Assembly: GCA_947247005.1 (NCBI GenBank)
Contig: OX365944.1
Coordinates: 24,961,501-25,025,500 of the forward strand
Direction: 5' to 3'
Source: Spisula solida
Lineage: Eukaryota > Mollusca > Bivalvia > Venerida > Mactridae
Length of the DNA stretch: 64,000 bases
Positions 54,601 to 64,000 of this stretch are shown piece by piece. Both the position numbers and the translations under genes were made by a program. The notes beneath the pieces are model-generated. The model worked only from the letters and a program-made list of their open reading frames with translations, was not told the origin of the DNA and searched no databases. Each line of letters opens with the position of its first letter. Position 1 is the stretch's first letter.

Positions 54601-57600
54601 TCACTATGGCTGTTTATATTTTTGGTCAGTACTGTGTTTTTTAAGAGATTATGGCGTGTATGACTTAAAAAGTGCTTAAATCAGCCTTTAAATCATGGAT
54701 ATTGATGAAGTTTTAACGTCTAAAATGTTTTAGCCATTCTTGTCGATCTCCTTAAGCATAAATTCCAGCATTGCCCCAGCGCCTCAAAAAAGTTCTGAGG
54801 AAGCGCCTGTATCCTTTTATTTGATAAAATTGTTCAATTCTTTAAGCAATTAAAGTCAGGGATGTATCCAGAGACAAAAAAGCACCATGGCGAATCTTTT
54901 CTAGGATATATTTGAGGCATTCTTTTTCAAAACACATGCTTCTTGTGGTAATTTTTAAAATATTCAGTAAGGCAAGTGCCTCTGTGAGCCACTGCATGGC
55001 TACAGTAGAGCTAATATCATTTATAACAGCTGCACAGGTGGGTTAGAGATCTTCATGTGAGTGAATATATATAGAGAATCTTGCATGAGTGCTCATTACA
55101 TACCAGTTTTATCAAACGAGTGGACAAAATAATATGACATGAGGCTTTGCCTAGTGTCATATTGTTTTTGTCGACCAGTTTAATAAAACCGTATGTAATG
55201 AGCACGAATGTACGATTCCATTTATCACATGGATATATTTTTTGCATATGTTTTAGCGCGACAATAAGCGCAACGTCTTGACTACGTTAGTATTATCCTG
55301 ACGTCATTGGCCGATCAAAGCTAATGATTGGCTAACGTCACATCAGGATCATTTAAATATTTATTGCACACTCTGGGAGTGCCAAACGATATTTACGGCA
55401 CGGCTTTATGGCACTGCTGGACTGCTGATTATGTGATAAAAACATTTCTGGACATGTGAGGACTGGTTACCTGTAAAGCTTCCAATGTACATGTATTACC
55501 ACTGGCTCTCAGTGTCGACGCCCATTTGATAGCCGCATGACAATTATCCTGTGTTGATGGCTGTATCTGATCTTGCCACTTCTCACAGTTACCAGAAAAC
55601 CGAATCAAATTAAACCTGTAATAGAACCAGAGTATATATATGTAATAACCTTGGACAATCTTATAAGCGCTACGTAACGGCATATTGACAGTCCAGAAAA
55701 CTTGCTGGCTTTGCTTTATTCCGGTTTTAACCTGTTCCTCAACAAATATTTGGCTGTATACAGCAGCCGATTGACTTAATCAGTATGTTTGGACTGCATT
55801 CTACTAACTTAACCTTCCACAAATAACAAGCAACTTCTCCACATGTGGAGGAAAAGTGACAAAAGAACATGCCAAATTATGCTGACACCCATTTCATTAT
55901 ATTTATTTTTGCGTTTGACTGAGACAGTCACAATGCTTTGCCATTCGGTTTTATCCCTGCCTCAATGGCCAATGACCTTCGGCTTCCAGGGAACCAATAT
56001 CATATAAAACTAAGTAATTTTTGTTTAGACAAATATAAATAAGTGATCCTGAGACAGAACAGAATAGAACAAAATATGGTATTCTAGGATCCCTACCTAC
56101 AACCTTGTCGGTACAATTGTTCCCATATCAGGGAAGCTAACTCTTTCTTCAATTCTTCCATATAAGGAACCATAGAACCCGATGTATCTATGAGTATAGC
56201 ACATTTCTTGTGCGTAACCGTACCAAACACTCTACGACTCCCTGAAAGGTATTCAAATACAAATATTAGTTATAATTTCCAACAGCAGTGTTTATAATCA
56301 CATATGAAAGGTTCAAATAACAAGTGCACCACCTACGAGTGCTGGACGCTCAAATTTCTCGTTCTTGATAGTAATGGCTCTTTTGTGAGTCAAAATTCTA
56401 AGAATAACAAGGGCAGATAACTCATAAAATATAGGTCACAGGGTTATCAACCTTGTATGTATGAGCTCCATGTAGTGATGGTAAATAACTATGTAGAATT
56501 TCAAGTGCATACCTTTGAGTAATTGACATTTTTGTGTAAAGATTCAAAGTCAGAAAAGGGGAATAACTCTGTACTAATGCTGGATAGATTTGTTTCCTCT
56601 AGTCAGTAGATGTAGGTCATCACATTTAACCAGTGTTTCGACTTTCAAGTGTATAGTGTTTGAGAAAATTCAGTTTATGTGTAAATTTGCCACAATTTCT
56701 ATGTACTTAGTCCAAACAAGGGCAGATAACTCCAGAAATATAGGCCATGTCAGGACAAACTCCCCTTGTGATGGTGAATAACTATGTTGAGTTTCAAATT
56801 GATACCTTTGATAGCCTTTGAAAATATGAATCTGACAATAAACTTAACCAATTCACACGCTGACGCACGCTTTCCTGTCATGACAATAGTTCAACTTTTT
56901 TCTTCGAAAAGTCGAACTAAAAATTGTTCTTAGAATATAATTGTTAACAATGATAAAGTGCTAACATAATTATTTTTAAATATTCTTACAAGATGCATGC
57001 CCAGCTGCATTGTCTCTTTAAATAAATAAAGCCTTTATTAATATTATTATTACAAGAGATGAATATAAAGTCGCAAGTTAAAATATTCATGACATTGAAA
57101 TTCGCATTTTTCAGAACGTGACACTCTTAGAACAGTAGAAACTGTCAGCAAACAAGTAAAATTTTATTTGCTAATGCATTTTTAAACATTTAGTTGATCA
57201 TTAATCTGGTAACAATCAGGCCATTTTGACATAAATGTAAAATCTTACCATTAAGAAGCCATTGTAGACGTTTCAAGTAACGTTTTAAAACTTTTTCCAC
57301 TTGTTTCTCATAGTCCTCTAACTCATGTGGCATCAACTGAAGATGTTTCACTGTCCCCTTTATATTGATGCTTGGGAAAATATCACAGTACCTGAAACAT
57401 GTAATATCAAAATTAATATACATGTATAAAGAATGGCCTTAAGGGGCAAACCAGCCCAAAGATGTTTAGGTAGGTAGGTATACTAACCACTGTATGTCAG
57501 GATCAGTTGCGATGTTTTGCTTTTGCTATTATTTGCAAATATGTTTCTCGAGAATTCATAAATCTGTGTAAAGATACTTTTGTAACATGAGAACCTATTG

Positions 57601-60600
57601 TGCAACCTTTGACCGGGAAGTCATAACTCTGCGAAATAAGTCTGAAATTAGTCTGCTACTGAATTCTGTGAAATAAAGATAAACATGTGAATATAATATA
57701 AATCGAGACTTTACAGTATTTTCGATAATATAAGAAATTCTGCAATTTGATTGGTTCTTACATAATATCAATCATGTGACAGTTTTAAACTGTTTTGTTG
57801 TTATTGTCGTTTGAAGTAACAGTAGGTAAAATGAATGAAGTTGTACAATACTGAATTTAAAATTTAAAATACAATGTACATGTTAAACATATTCAATCTT
57901 TATAGCATTTTTTAAAAGTAAACTTAAAACAAAAATATTGGTTATATGAATTCTAGTATATAAACACTGGCCGATTCACCTAACCAGTTTTCCTGGACTG
58001 TATCCTAACCAGTACTATTAACCTGCCCTTCCACAAGAAACCAGCAACATTTGCACATGTGGAGGTCTGCCGTGCCCTGGACTCAAACCCAGATTGCTGG
58101 CTTACATATCCAGTGCACTAGCCACTGGACCGCAACTGTTGTTAGACAAAAATTTCGTTAAATGCCAGATACACCCAAAGAATGGGTGAAGGGATATATG
58201 AAAGCAATTATTTTCTCTTTTGAAGCCCTATATGAATAGAGTAAGCAAAAGGACAACTACTGTACATAACCTACACCTGCAAACAACAAAATAAGCATAA
58301 TTCTATATTCCATTGCTAAGCAGCAAAGACTAATACATGTATAACAAATATTTCTACATAGTCAACGACACAAAGTCGTATTATAACAACATCAATATAT
58401 CCATTTATTTACAACTTTGTGGGTCTGTATAATAAAGCTGGTCTGCGTAAAACAACCAATTACTGATACATAAATATAATAATACATTAAAATAATTAAT
58501 CTTTGACATCACAATGCTTAAAATGACCTGTTAACAAAAGTTAAAGAAAGTAACATTTTACAAGATATTTTGGTGGGAAAAGCTATCGTCGGATAAAAGA
58601 ATATTTCATTTGTGACATTCCACACTTAATTCATTAAACATGTCTAACATAAAACGTGTTTAATAAATTCAATTTGAAAACACTTATGAGCGAGCGTGAT
58701 ATCCTCATCTATTCTACATAATGTACATTACTAGTATTATTAACTACAGACAAAACTTATTACATTCTGTAAATGTTATATTTGTTCACATTTGTTGTAA
58801 ATTGTATGTACATATATATTGAGGCTCACAGGTAAGACTGGCTTTGCCAACTGTGTTGCCTCATTAAATAAAGTCTTTATTATTATTATTATTATTATTA
58901 TTACCAACACAATACCCTGGTTACCCAAATTTAGATTAAAATAACCACCAGCAATTAAATTGAATTGGAAATCTAGCGATTATTTCCTTTTTACAACATG
59001 ATGATAAAGCTTCATGTTTCAATAGAATAAGGCCAGAATAATGTAATTCTTAGATTATAATCCAATTTCAAAACATAAATCCATTACATGGAAGAATGCA
59101 TAAAACGTCTAAAAACAAGAAGGCTTTTTGACCCAACAATATATGTCTCCAAAAAATGGGCCATAACTCTTGACAAAACTCATCCGACTTAAAATACCTG
59201 ACAATTCGCCCAATTAGGCTAGGTATGAAATATGTCTGTCAAGTTTCATCCAAATCCAAACAACAAAAAATTATTGTTAAGAAGAACAAGTGCAGACAAA
59301 CTTTGTGACTTCAATCCAGTCGTATTCAGTAATACAGCAAAAAATTGACTTATCTAAACAACATTCTATATGGGATACACTATAAGGAAGGATTGATAAT
59401 TGGTCACTGTCAGGTTTTTGAGAATATAAAATCCCCCCCTCGCAGAGTTCTTATATGAAATATTTATGGTAGATGAAAACCTCAGGGGTGTCAACAGGGC
59501 CAAATTTAAAATCAGGAAAATCGTATGCAGCTGACCATTTTTGCCAAACAAGAGGCCTTCAATGACATTTTTTCCATAATTGACTCACTTTGTATTAAAG
59601 AAAACCCTTCAGAGCGGACTAAATTTACCATAACTTTGCCATTTCTTGAGATATTTTCATCAGAAGCCATTGCTCTTTCAGAATTTATAAATCCGGAATT
59701 ACGGATAAATCAGGAAAATTGACACCCCTGTAACCTTAGCAGTAAATTAGTAATGGCCTAAACAAAAGCTTTATCTAGTTAACAGTTAAGGCAGGGAAAG
59801 CTGCTATCCCAGACATAATAGAAGCTATAGAGACAAATAAAGCGGGTAGAAAATGTTTCCGTTTTTTATGACAATAATTTTCTCACCTGCCAACACTTCT
59901 ACTAGTTTCTGAGCCACTATACATACATAAAACAAACATTCAATACTAGTATAGTACAGCATGCATAAAATAGTTGTCTCAATTTGTTCAGAAAGTATGT
60001 TCAGAAAGTATAAATCGGAGAAAATTGCTAGCAATTACCTTCATACATACATACAGTAAAGATTCAATGCCTCGAAAATGTTTGCCATGAACACACTAGA
60101 TACCTAGAAAACAATTTCTCAGTTCCAGCAATATGATGATGTACAAGTAAACATTTGGGTATTGTTTTAACAAAGCACTTACAGAAAATTTAAACTTACG
60201 TTCAAATTTAAATTCGTTATAAATATTTTACGGCAACAATTTGTGGTAAATGGATTTGGAATTCTAAAAATCATTTAATTAAGAACTCGTACAAACCATA
60301 TCTTTCTCCAAATTTGTAGGTGTATAATAATTATAAAGAATTTAAATTTGAACGTAAGTGTATGATTTCCGTAAGTGCTTTGATAAAACAGTACCTAGAC
60401 GCCTTGGACAGTAAAGATTGCTCTAACTATGTTTCTGTCCACTGGTTGTTAGTGGCATCGAAATTCTACTGTATATACCCCTCTGCTACATTCCTTTATG
60501 ATTGTGCAAAGGTATAAAATTGCAATTTTCTCAAAATCATAACTTTCTATATCTTTATAGAACAAGAGGGCCCAAAGGGCCCTAGGTCGCTCACCTGTCG

Positions 60601-61641
60601 TACTAGTGCATGCACACCCCTATGGTGATCCTACACATTTTCTGAATAAAATTTAAGGAAATTCAGCCTCTATTGCAAGTTTTTGTATGATTTGACCATG
60701 TGACCTAGCGTTTGACCCCAGATGACTTAATTAATATCAAACTTAACCTAGATTGTGTTGAGATGATTATTAGGACCAAATTTCATAAAGATTAAGTCGA
60801 AATTGTAACCTCTGGTGACTACACAGGGTTTTTCTATGATCTGACCTATAATTTAAACAAAATATTTCCTCCATATAACTGTACAAATACATGCTATAAA
60901 GACAGAACAATACCTTAACACTTAAAAAAATAATTATGGTTCCAGTGGGGTTTGAACCCACGACCCTCAGGAAAATGTCAATTGAGATTGTGACCTTGTT
61001 TTTGACGCCAGATGACCCAAAATCGAATTTGGCCTAGATTTTGTTGACAGGATCATTGTGACAAAGTTTCATAAAGATTTAGTAGAAATTGTAACCTCAA
61101 GGTTTTTCTATGATTTGACCTTTATTTTAAACAAAATATTTTGGAATATTTTTCCTCCATATAACTGTACAAATACATGCTATAAAGACAAAACAATACC
61201 TAAACACTTAAAAAAATAAAAATTAAAAATTATGGTTCCAGTGGGGGTTGAACCCACGACCATCAGGAAAATGTACAAATACATGCTATAAAGACAAAAC
61301 AATACCTAAACACTTAAAAAAATAAAAATAAAAAAATAAAAATTATGGTTCCAGTGGGGGTTGAACCCACGACCATCAGGAAAATGTACAAATACATGCT
61401 ATAAAGACAAAACAATACCTAAACACTGAAAAAAATAAAAATAAAAATTATCGTTCCAGTGGGGGTTGAACCCACGACCATCAGGAAAATGTACAAATAC
61501 ATGTTATAAAGACAAAACAATACCTAAACATTTAAAAAAAAAAATTAAAAAAAAAAAATTATGGTTCCAGTGGGGGTTGAACCCACGACCATCAGGAAAA
61601 TGTACAAATAAATGCTTTACAGACAAAACAATACCTAAACA

Positions 61642-61674
<33 letters not shown>

Positions 61675-63366
61675 ATGGTTCCAGTGGGGTTTGAACCCAC
61701 GACCCTCAGGAAAATGACTACGCTCCCTACAGCGCTTTGATTTCCACTTAACCATTACAATTCACACCCTGCTATAGAATACTAGAATATTTTGATATTT
61801 GACCTTTACAAAACTGCTTTGAACCCTGATACACATTTTCATTGGTTGATGAAAGTTTATTGTATGTATAGAGAGTAGAGAGTTACAGCAGAGAGTTAAG
61901 TGACCATGAAGACTACATGTTGAAAGGTTTAAAACAAGGTTTTTTCTATAATTTGACCTAGTGAGCTAGTTTTTGACCTCAGATGACCCAATATCGAACT
62001 TGACCTAGATTTTGTTGAGATGATCATTGTGACCAAGTTTCATAAAGATTAGGCCAAAATTGTGACCTCTAGAGAGGACACAACCCAATTGTTGACGGAC
62101 GGACAGACGGACGGACAGACGGACGGACGGACGGACGGACAGACGGACGGACGACGGACGAAGTGTGATCACAAAAGCTCACTCTGTCACTTTGTGACAG
62201 GTGAGCTAAAAAATACAACATACTTTCAATACGTACATAAATGCTGAAAATCAGGTGAAATTACTTTTATATATAGTATGAGTTTCAGGTAAACATGCAC
62301 ACATGCAATACAAAAGATTGTAAGTGTATTTGCCATGCAATATTTGAGCTCATATCTCAATTTCTAACTCCTGGTTGCCATTTAATAAGCTATGAGGTAC
62401 AAGATGAGGTATATGAGGTATGTATATATATGAGCTATATCATTCATTATGAGTGGTGGGGTATACAAATGAGCTTTATGATACCATGCATTATGAGTGG
62501 TGAGGTATACAAATGAGCTATATGATACCATGCATTATGAGTGATGAGGTATACAAATGAGCTATATGATACCATGCATTATGAGTGGTGAGGTATACAA
62601 ATGAGCTATATGATACCATGCATTATGAGTGATGAGGTATACAAATGAGCTATATGATACCATGCATTATGAGTGATGAGGTATACAAATGAGCTATACG
62701 ATACCATGCATTATGAGTGATGAGGTATACAAATGAGCTATACGATACCATGCATTATGAGTGATGAGGTATACAAATGAGCTATATGATACCATGCATT
62801 ATGAGTGATGAGGTATACAAATGAGAGATATGATACCATGCATTATGAGTGATGAGGTATACAAATGAGCTATACGATACCATGCATTATGAGTGATGAG
62901 GTATACAAATGAGCTATATGATACCATGCATTATGAGTGATGAGGTATACAAATGAGCTATATGATACCATGCATTATGAGTGATGAGGTATACAAATGA
63001 GCTATATGATACAATGCATTATGAGTGGTGAGGTACACGAATGAGCTATATGATACCATGCATTATGAGTGGTGGGGTATACAAATGAGCTTTAAGGTAC
63101 AATGCATGATGACTGATGAGGTACCGGGATGAGCTTTATATATATATAATATGGTACTACGATTAGTGGTCAGGTACGGTGATGAGCTATAAGGTACCAC
63201 GATGAACCATGTGGCTTATAAAGTCACAGAAACATGAACAAACTTACTTGGCAGAGACTGGTTTCTTCAATGTTTTAACATTATCCTCTACATGTTTACA
63301 GTCAGGTCCTGACACAAGTTTGGTTAGATCTAACTTCAACTTAGATAAACTGTACAGTCGTAACCA
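51621..63366 (-). CDS. VWA3A/VWA3B-type von Willebrand factor A domain protein, last nine coding exons
   Basis: Nine exons, from 63366 down to the TAG at 51623-51621, join in consistent phase over 1035 nt to give 344 residues. The start lies right of the window. After a basic helical segment (YEKQVEKVLKRYLKRLQWLL), the vWFA domain opens with KKCAILIDTSGSM, which carries the MIDAS DxSxS motif. It continues with LIWEQLYRQGCRFNLIRFSG and the second MIDAS loop YLLTDGKPDTS. ETSGRYHRCHSDFDA closes the domain, followed by a charged tail ending GRPKSAAR. This order fits the VWA3A/VWA3B family, poorly studied intracellular proteins often associated with ciliated tissue. Which of the two it is cannot be settled here. 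The MIDAS residues are intact, so metal binding is expected. Confidence 0.85.
52382..52440 (-). CDS. VWA3 exon (short tail exon)
   Basis: 59 nt, acceptor CGTTTCCAG, donor GTAAGT. Encodes ALYKSKSRTENSDTSETAR. Phases fit both neighbours. Too short to be found as an ORF. Confidence 0.75.
52930..53027 (-). CDS. VWA3 exon (post-domain)
   Basis: 98 nt, acceptor TCTTATTGTAG, donor GTATCT. Encodes YPHLPDLEGDDLRRLGQEIT and a basic KYLQQARQY helix. Confidence 0.82.
53203..53260. repeat. Short GGAC/CAGA simple array in VWA3 intron
   Basis: CAGACAGACAGACGGACGGACG followed by related ACAGACC units. Probably the end of a decayed GGAC-type dispersed element. Confidence 0.6.
53402..53528 (-). CDS. VWA3 exon (end of A domain)
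   Basis: 127 nt, acceptor TATTTTTCAG, donor GTGAGC. Encodes TANNFLRLLAVETSGRYHRC and FDAQLFAHKLLTEGFDDAE. The hydrophobic stretch upstream in the same frame is intron. Confidence 0.9.
54207..54355 (-). CDS. VWA3 exon with TDGKPDT motif
   Basis: 149 nt, acceptor AATTTCAG, donor GTAAGT. Encodes LAFEDPQIDSIYLLTDGKPD and INTISFNCND. The second Asp of the MIDAS site is in LLTDG. Confidence 0.92.
55075..55440. mobile_element. ~370-bp dispersed element with internal inverted repeat, copy 2
   Basis: Diverged copy of 46088-46482 in the same orientation: ATCTTGCATGAGTGCTCATT, GTGTCATATTGTTTTTGTCG, TATTATCCTGACGTCA, ATTTAAATATTTATTGCAC and TTATGTGATAAA are shared. It lies in a VWA3 intron and ends about 30 bp from the exon at 55471. 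Confidence 0.8.
55471..55615 (-). CDS. VWA3 exon (A-domain middle)
   Basis: 145 nt, acceptor TATTACAG, donor GTAACC. Encodes FNLIRFSGNCEKWQDQI and CHAAIKWASTLRASGNTCTL, including the Thr-region loop typical of vWFA domains (GNTCTLEAL). Confidence 0.9.
55755..55860. repeat. Dispersed SINE body fragment in VWA3 intron
   Basis: CAGCCGATTGACTTAATCAGT, CTTCCACAAATAACAAGCAAC and CACATGTGGAGG match 57968-58066 in order and orientation. Only the 58-kb copy retains a tRNA-like head. Confidence 0.55.
56097..56241 (-). CDS. VWA3 exon with MIDAS DTSGS motif
   Basis: 145 nt, acceptor CCTTTCAG, donor GTAGGG. Encodes RRVFGTVTHKKCAILIDTSG followed by SMVPYMEELKKELASL and IWEQLYRQGC. The Asp and two Ser of the metal site are present. 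Confidence 0.9.
56330..56915. repeat. Dispersed non-coding repeat with internal tandem duplication
   Basis: The block from CAAGGGCAGATAACTC through GATGGTAAATAACTATGT-like sequence occurs at about 56408-56520 and again at about 56717-56810. The element ends with TTCAACTTTTTTCTTCGAAAAGTCGAACT (56889-56917), a palindromic end common in bivalve repeats. Confidence 0.5.
56985..57055 (+). repeat. LINE 3' tail with ATT repeats
   Basis: TTGTCTCTTTAAATAAATAA, then AGCCTTTATTAATATTATTATTAC. Related to the tail at 58836-58905, so both derive from similar non-LTR elements. Confidence 0.55.
57249..57391 (-). CDS. VWA3 exon (linker before the A domain)
   Basis: 143 nt, acceptor CATGTTTCAG, donor GTAAGA. 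Encodes YCDIFPSINIKGTVKHLQLM and a charged helix to LQWLLN. Phases 2 in, 1 out, matching both neighbours. Confidence 0.85.
57960..58140 (-). repeat. tRNA-derived SINE, minus strand, in VWA3 intron
   Basis: On the minus strand the head at 58140-58065 reads GCGGTCCAGTGGCTAGTGCA (A-box) and AATCTGGGTTTGAGTCCAGG (B-box). The body then runs through CCTCCACATGTGC. The body recurs without a head at 55755-55860. Not a functional tRNA: no proper 5' acceptor half. Confidence 0.6.
58720..58905 (+). repeat. LINE 3' UTR with (ATT)n tail
   Basis: GAGGCTCACAGGTAAGACTG, GCCAACTGTGTTGCCTCATT, AAATAAAGTC and eight or so ATT repeats. Typical 3' end of CR1/L2-type elements; no coding remnant upstream was recognised. 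Confidence 0.6.
59100..60189. other. Intronic sequence without recognised gene
   Basis: Part of the large VWA3 intron. The open frame at 59525-59722 reads like low-complexity chance sequence. At 59470-59730 a phrase about GTGTCAACAGGGCCAAATTT and TCAGGAAAATTGACACCCCTG suggests a small dispersed repeat. Confidence 0.35.
60190..60361. repeat. Inverted repeat around AACTTACGTTCAAATTTAAA
   Basis: Positions 60194-60226 are inverted at 60327-60357 (TTTAAATTTGAACGTAAG). Arms are about 30 bp with a 100-bp loop. It may be the terminal inverted repeats of a very small element or a stable hairpin in the pre-mRNA. Confidence 0.5.
61167..61690 (-). repeat. ~110-bp tandem array, each unit with a tRNA B-box
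   Basis: On the minus strand each unit reads CGTGGGTTCAACCCCCACTGG, then ACCATAATT and a poly-T/TTTTA tract, then GTATTGTTTTGTCTTTATAG and CATGTATTTGTACATTTTCC. Units lie at about 61234, 61346, 61453, 61563 and 61677; a related single copy is at 60938. Only the last retains a longer tRNA-like head. Confidence 0.8.
61677..61765 (-). repeat. tRNA-like SINE head (class II-like) at the array edge
   Basis: The minus strand shows an A-box-like AATGGTTAAGTGG, a long variable region, and B-box GTCGTGGGTTCAAACCCCAC ending CTGGAACC. The 5' half does not pair with CTGGAACC as an acceptor stem, so this is a SINE head or tRNA relic rather than a functional tRNA gene. Confidence 0.5.
62430..63200. repeat. 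44-bp minisatellite in VWA3 intron, about 15-17 copies
   Basis: The unit GAGCTATATGATACCATGCA + TTATGAGTGATGAGGTATAC + AAAT repeats with small changes (GTGG for GTGA, ACGA for ATGA) to about 63080, then decays to shorter GATGAGCTTTA/GAGGTACC units up to 63200. It ends about 50 bp before the donor of the exon at 63248. Confidence 0.88.
63248..63366 (-). CDS. VWA3 exon (first visible)
   Basis: 119 nt, acceptor TTATTTTCCAG, donor GTAAGT. Encodes WLRLYSLSKLKLDLTKLVSG through to the KKPVSA segment. It begins in phase 0 and ends phase 2. The preceding exon is outside the window. Confidence 0.82.
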
Positions 63367-63712
63367 CTGGAAAATAACATTTTATATATTGATGAAAGCA
63401 TTGGATCATATTTAATGGTAAAGGAATAAACATTGTTTTGTTATTGCGCACATGAATTTAAATGGATAGCTTCTATCCTAAGCATAACTATAAGCCAAGT
63501 GGCTTGTCTGTCAGTGAGACACACAAGTACAATGTATACCTTATAAATCCCTTTTCTCCATCAAGTCGATTACTATTATATATATACTGTAAACCTTGAA
63601 ATTATTTCCCGCTATTTAGTTTCGCGTGTTTCGCGAGTGGTATAATTTTGCGAATTAAGTTGGCGCAAAAGTGCTTAAAACACTCAAGGGAGATCACTCT
63701 TGATACTTGTCA

Positions 63713-64000
63713 AAACAAGACTGCGTTCAATAAACGCTCATGCCCCCTGTGGAAGCCTTGTCCATAAATAAGTCTAAGTCCAAAATTAGGTCAAGGTGAA
63801 GGTCAAAATGGGGTTAGGTGATACTGGCGTGTGGAGAGTGTTCATACACAACATCCATGCAAGTATGAAAGCTTTGTAGCAAGCCATATTAATGCTAGAA
63901 GAAACGGTCAATTTGGGTTAACCAGGACGGACAAACGGACGAACGGACGGACAGGTGAATCACTATATGCCCCCCATCTATCGATAGGGGGGCATAAAAA
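63713..64000. mobile_element. GGAC-type dispersed element, copy at right edge
   Basis: Near-identical to 5418-5743 in the same orientation, including AGGTCAAGGTGAAGGTCAAA and AAACGGTCAATTTGGGTTAA. The GGAC array is shorter. Ends GGGGGGCATAAAAA at the window edge. Confidence 0.8.

Larger units (their letters stand above)
60562..62209. mobile_element. 1.65-kb dispersed element bounded by CGCTCACCTG / CAGGTGAGC
   Basis: The left end is AACAAGAGGGCCCAAAGGGC then CCTAGGTCGCTCACCTG. The right end is GTCACTTTGTGACAGGTGAGC after a GGAC/AGAC array (62092-62160). The short inverted CGCTCACCTGT/ACAGGTGAGC ends and repeated TTTGACC...GATGACC...CATAAAGATT segments (60690, 61000, 61960) mark a bivalve-type repeat. 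Its middle has expanded by a B-box tandem array. Non-coding. Confidence 0.65.

Noticed and set aside
62430..63080. Coding or CRISPR-like repeat
   Set aside because: 44-bp head-to-tail units without spacers and with frequent stops; a plain intronic minisatellite.
1..64000. Functional gene cluster linking the five genes
   Set aside because: Different orientations, unrelated families and large repeat-filled gaps; no evidence of co-regulation.

Overview
The window looks like nuclear DNA from a bivalve mollusc. It is AT-rich (a visual impression) with short exons, large GT-AG introns and many repeats. The repeats include GGAC-type simple arrays, tRNA-derived SINEs, TIR elements with TA flanks, LINE tails ending in ATT repeats, and a dispersed element starting with a GGGCCC palindrome. 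I know this mix from marine bivalves (venerid or myid types), but the species is inferred, not proven. There are no bacterial-style operons, rRNA genes or CRISPR arrays.

Genes, left to right. (1) 2137-6328, minus: the 5' part of a secreted GH18 chitinase-like gene. It has a signal-peptide exon and two catalytic-domain exons whose intron phases agree; the rest lies beyond the left edge. Its active-site motif has lost both the middle Asp and the catalytic Glu, so it is probably a chitinase-like lectin. (2) 16585-21282, plus: a nearly intact non-LTR retrotransposon. ORF1 carries a 2A translational-recoding motif, a coiled coil and an L1-ORF1p-like region. ORF2 has endonuclease and reverse transcriptase and is separated from ORF1 by one in-frame TAG. 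(3) 39467-40381, plus: a single-exon 304-aa basic, low-complexity protein of unknown function. (4) 42471-46918, minus: a complete three-exon gene for a GPI-anchored Ly6/uPAR three-finger protein of quiver/sleepless type. (5) 51621-63366, minus: the last nine coding exons of a von Willebrand factor A domain protein of the VWA3A/VWA3B family, entering from the right edge.

Between the genes the DNA is mostly mobile or tandem. At 28859-34624 there is a 5.8-kb foldback element with about 1.1-kb inverted arms that are themselves tandem arrays. It has a perfect terminal inverted repeat and is flanked by a 9-bp direct repeat. At least six small dispersed families occur two or three times here (1.4/22.9 kb, 5.4/63.7 kb, 8.0/40.7 kb, 10.4/48.4 kb, 25.9/43.8 kb, 46.1/55.1 kb), plus a palindromic family near 25 kb. 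The VWA3 intron at 57.4-63.2 kb holds a 1.65-kb element containing a tandem array of tRNA-derived B-boxes, followed by a 44-bp minisatellite. A 27-bp minisatellite at 6.5-7.3 kb, upstream of the GH18 gene, is open in several frames on both strands and gives long but spurious ORFs. The five genes are not functionally linked to one another.
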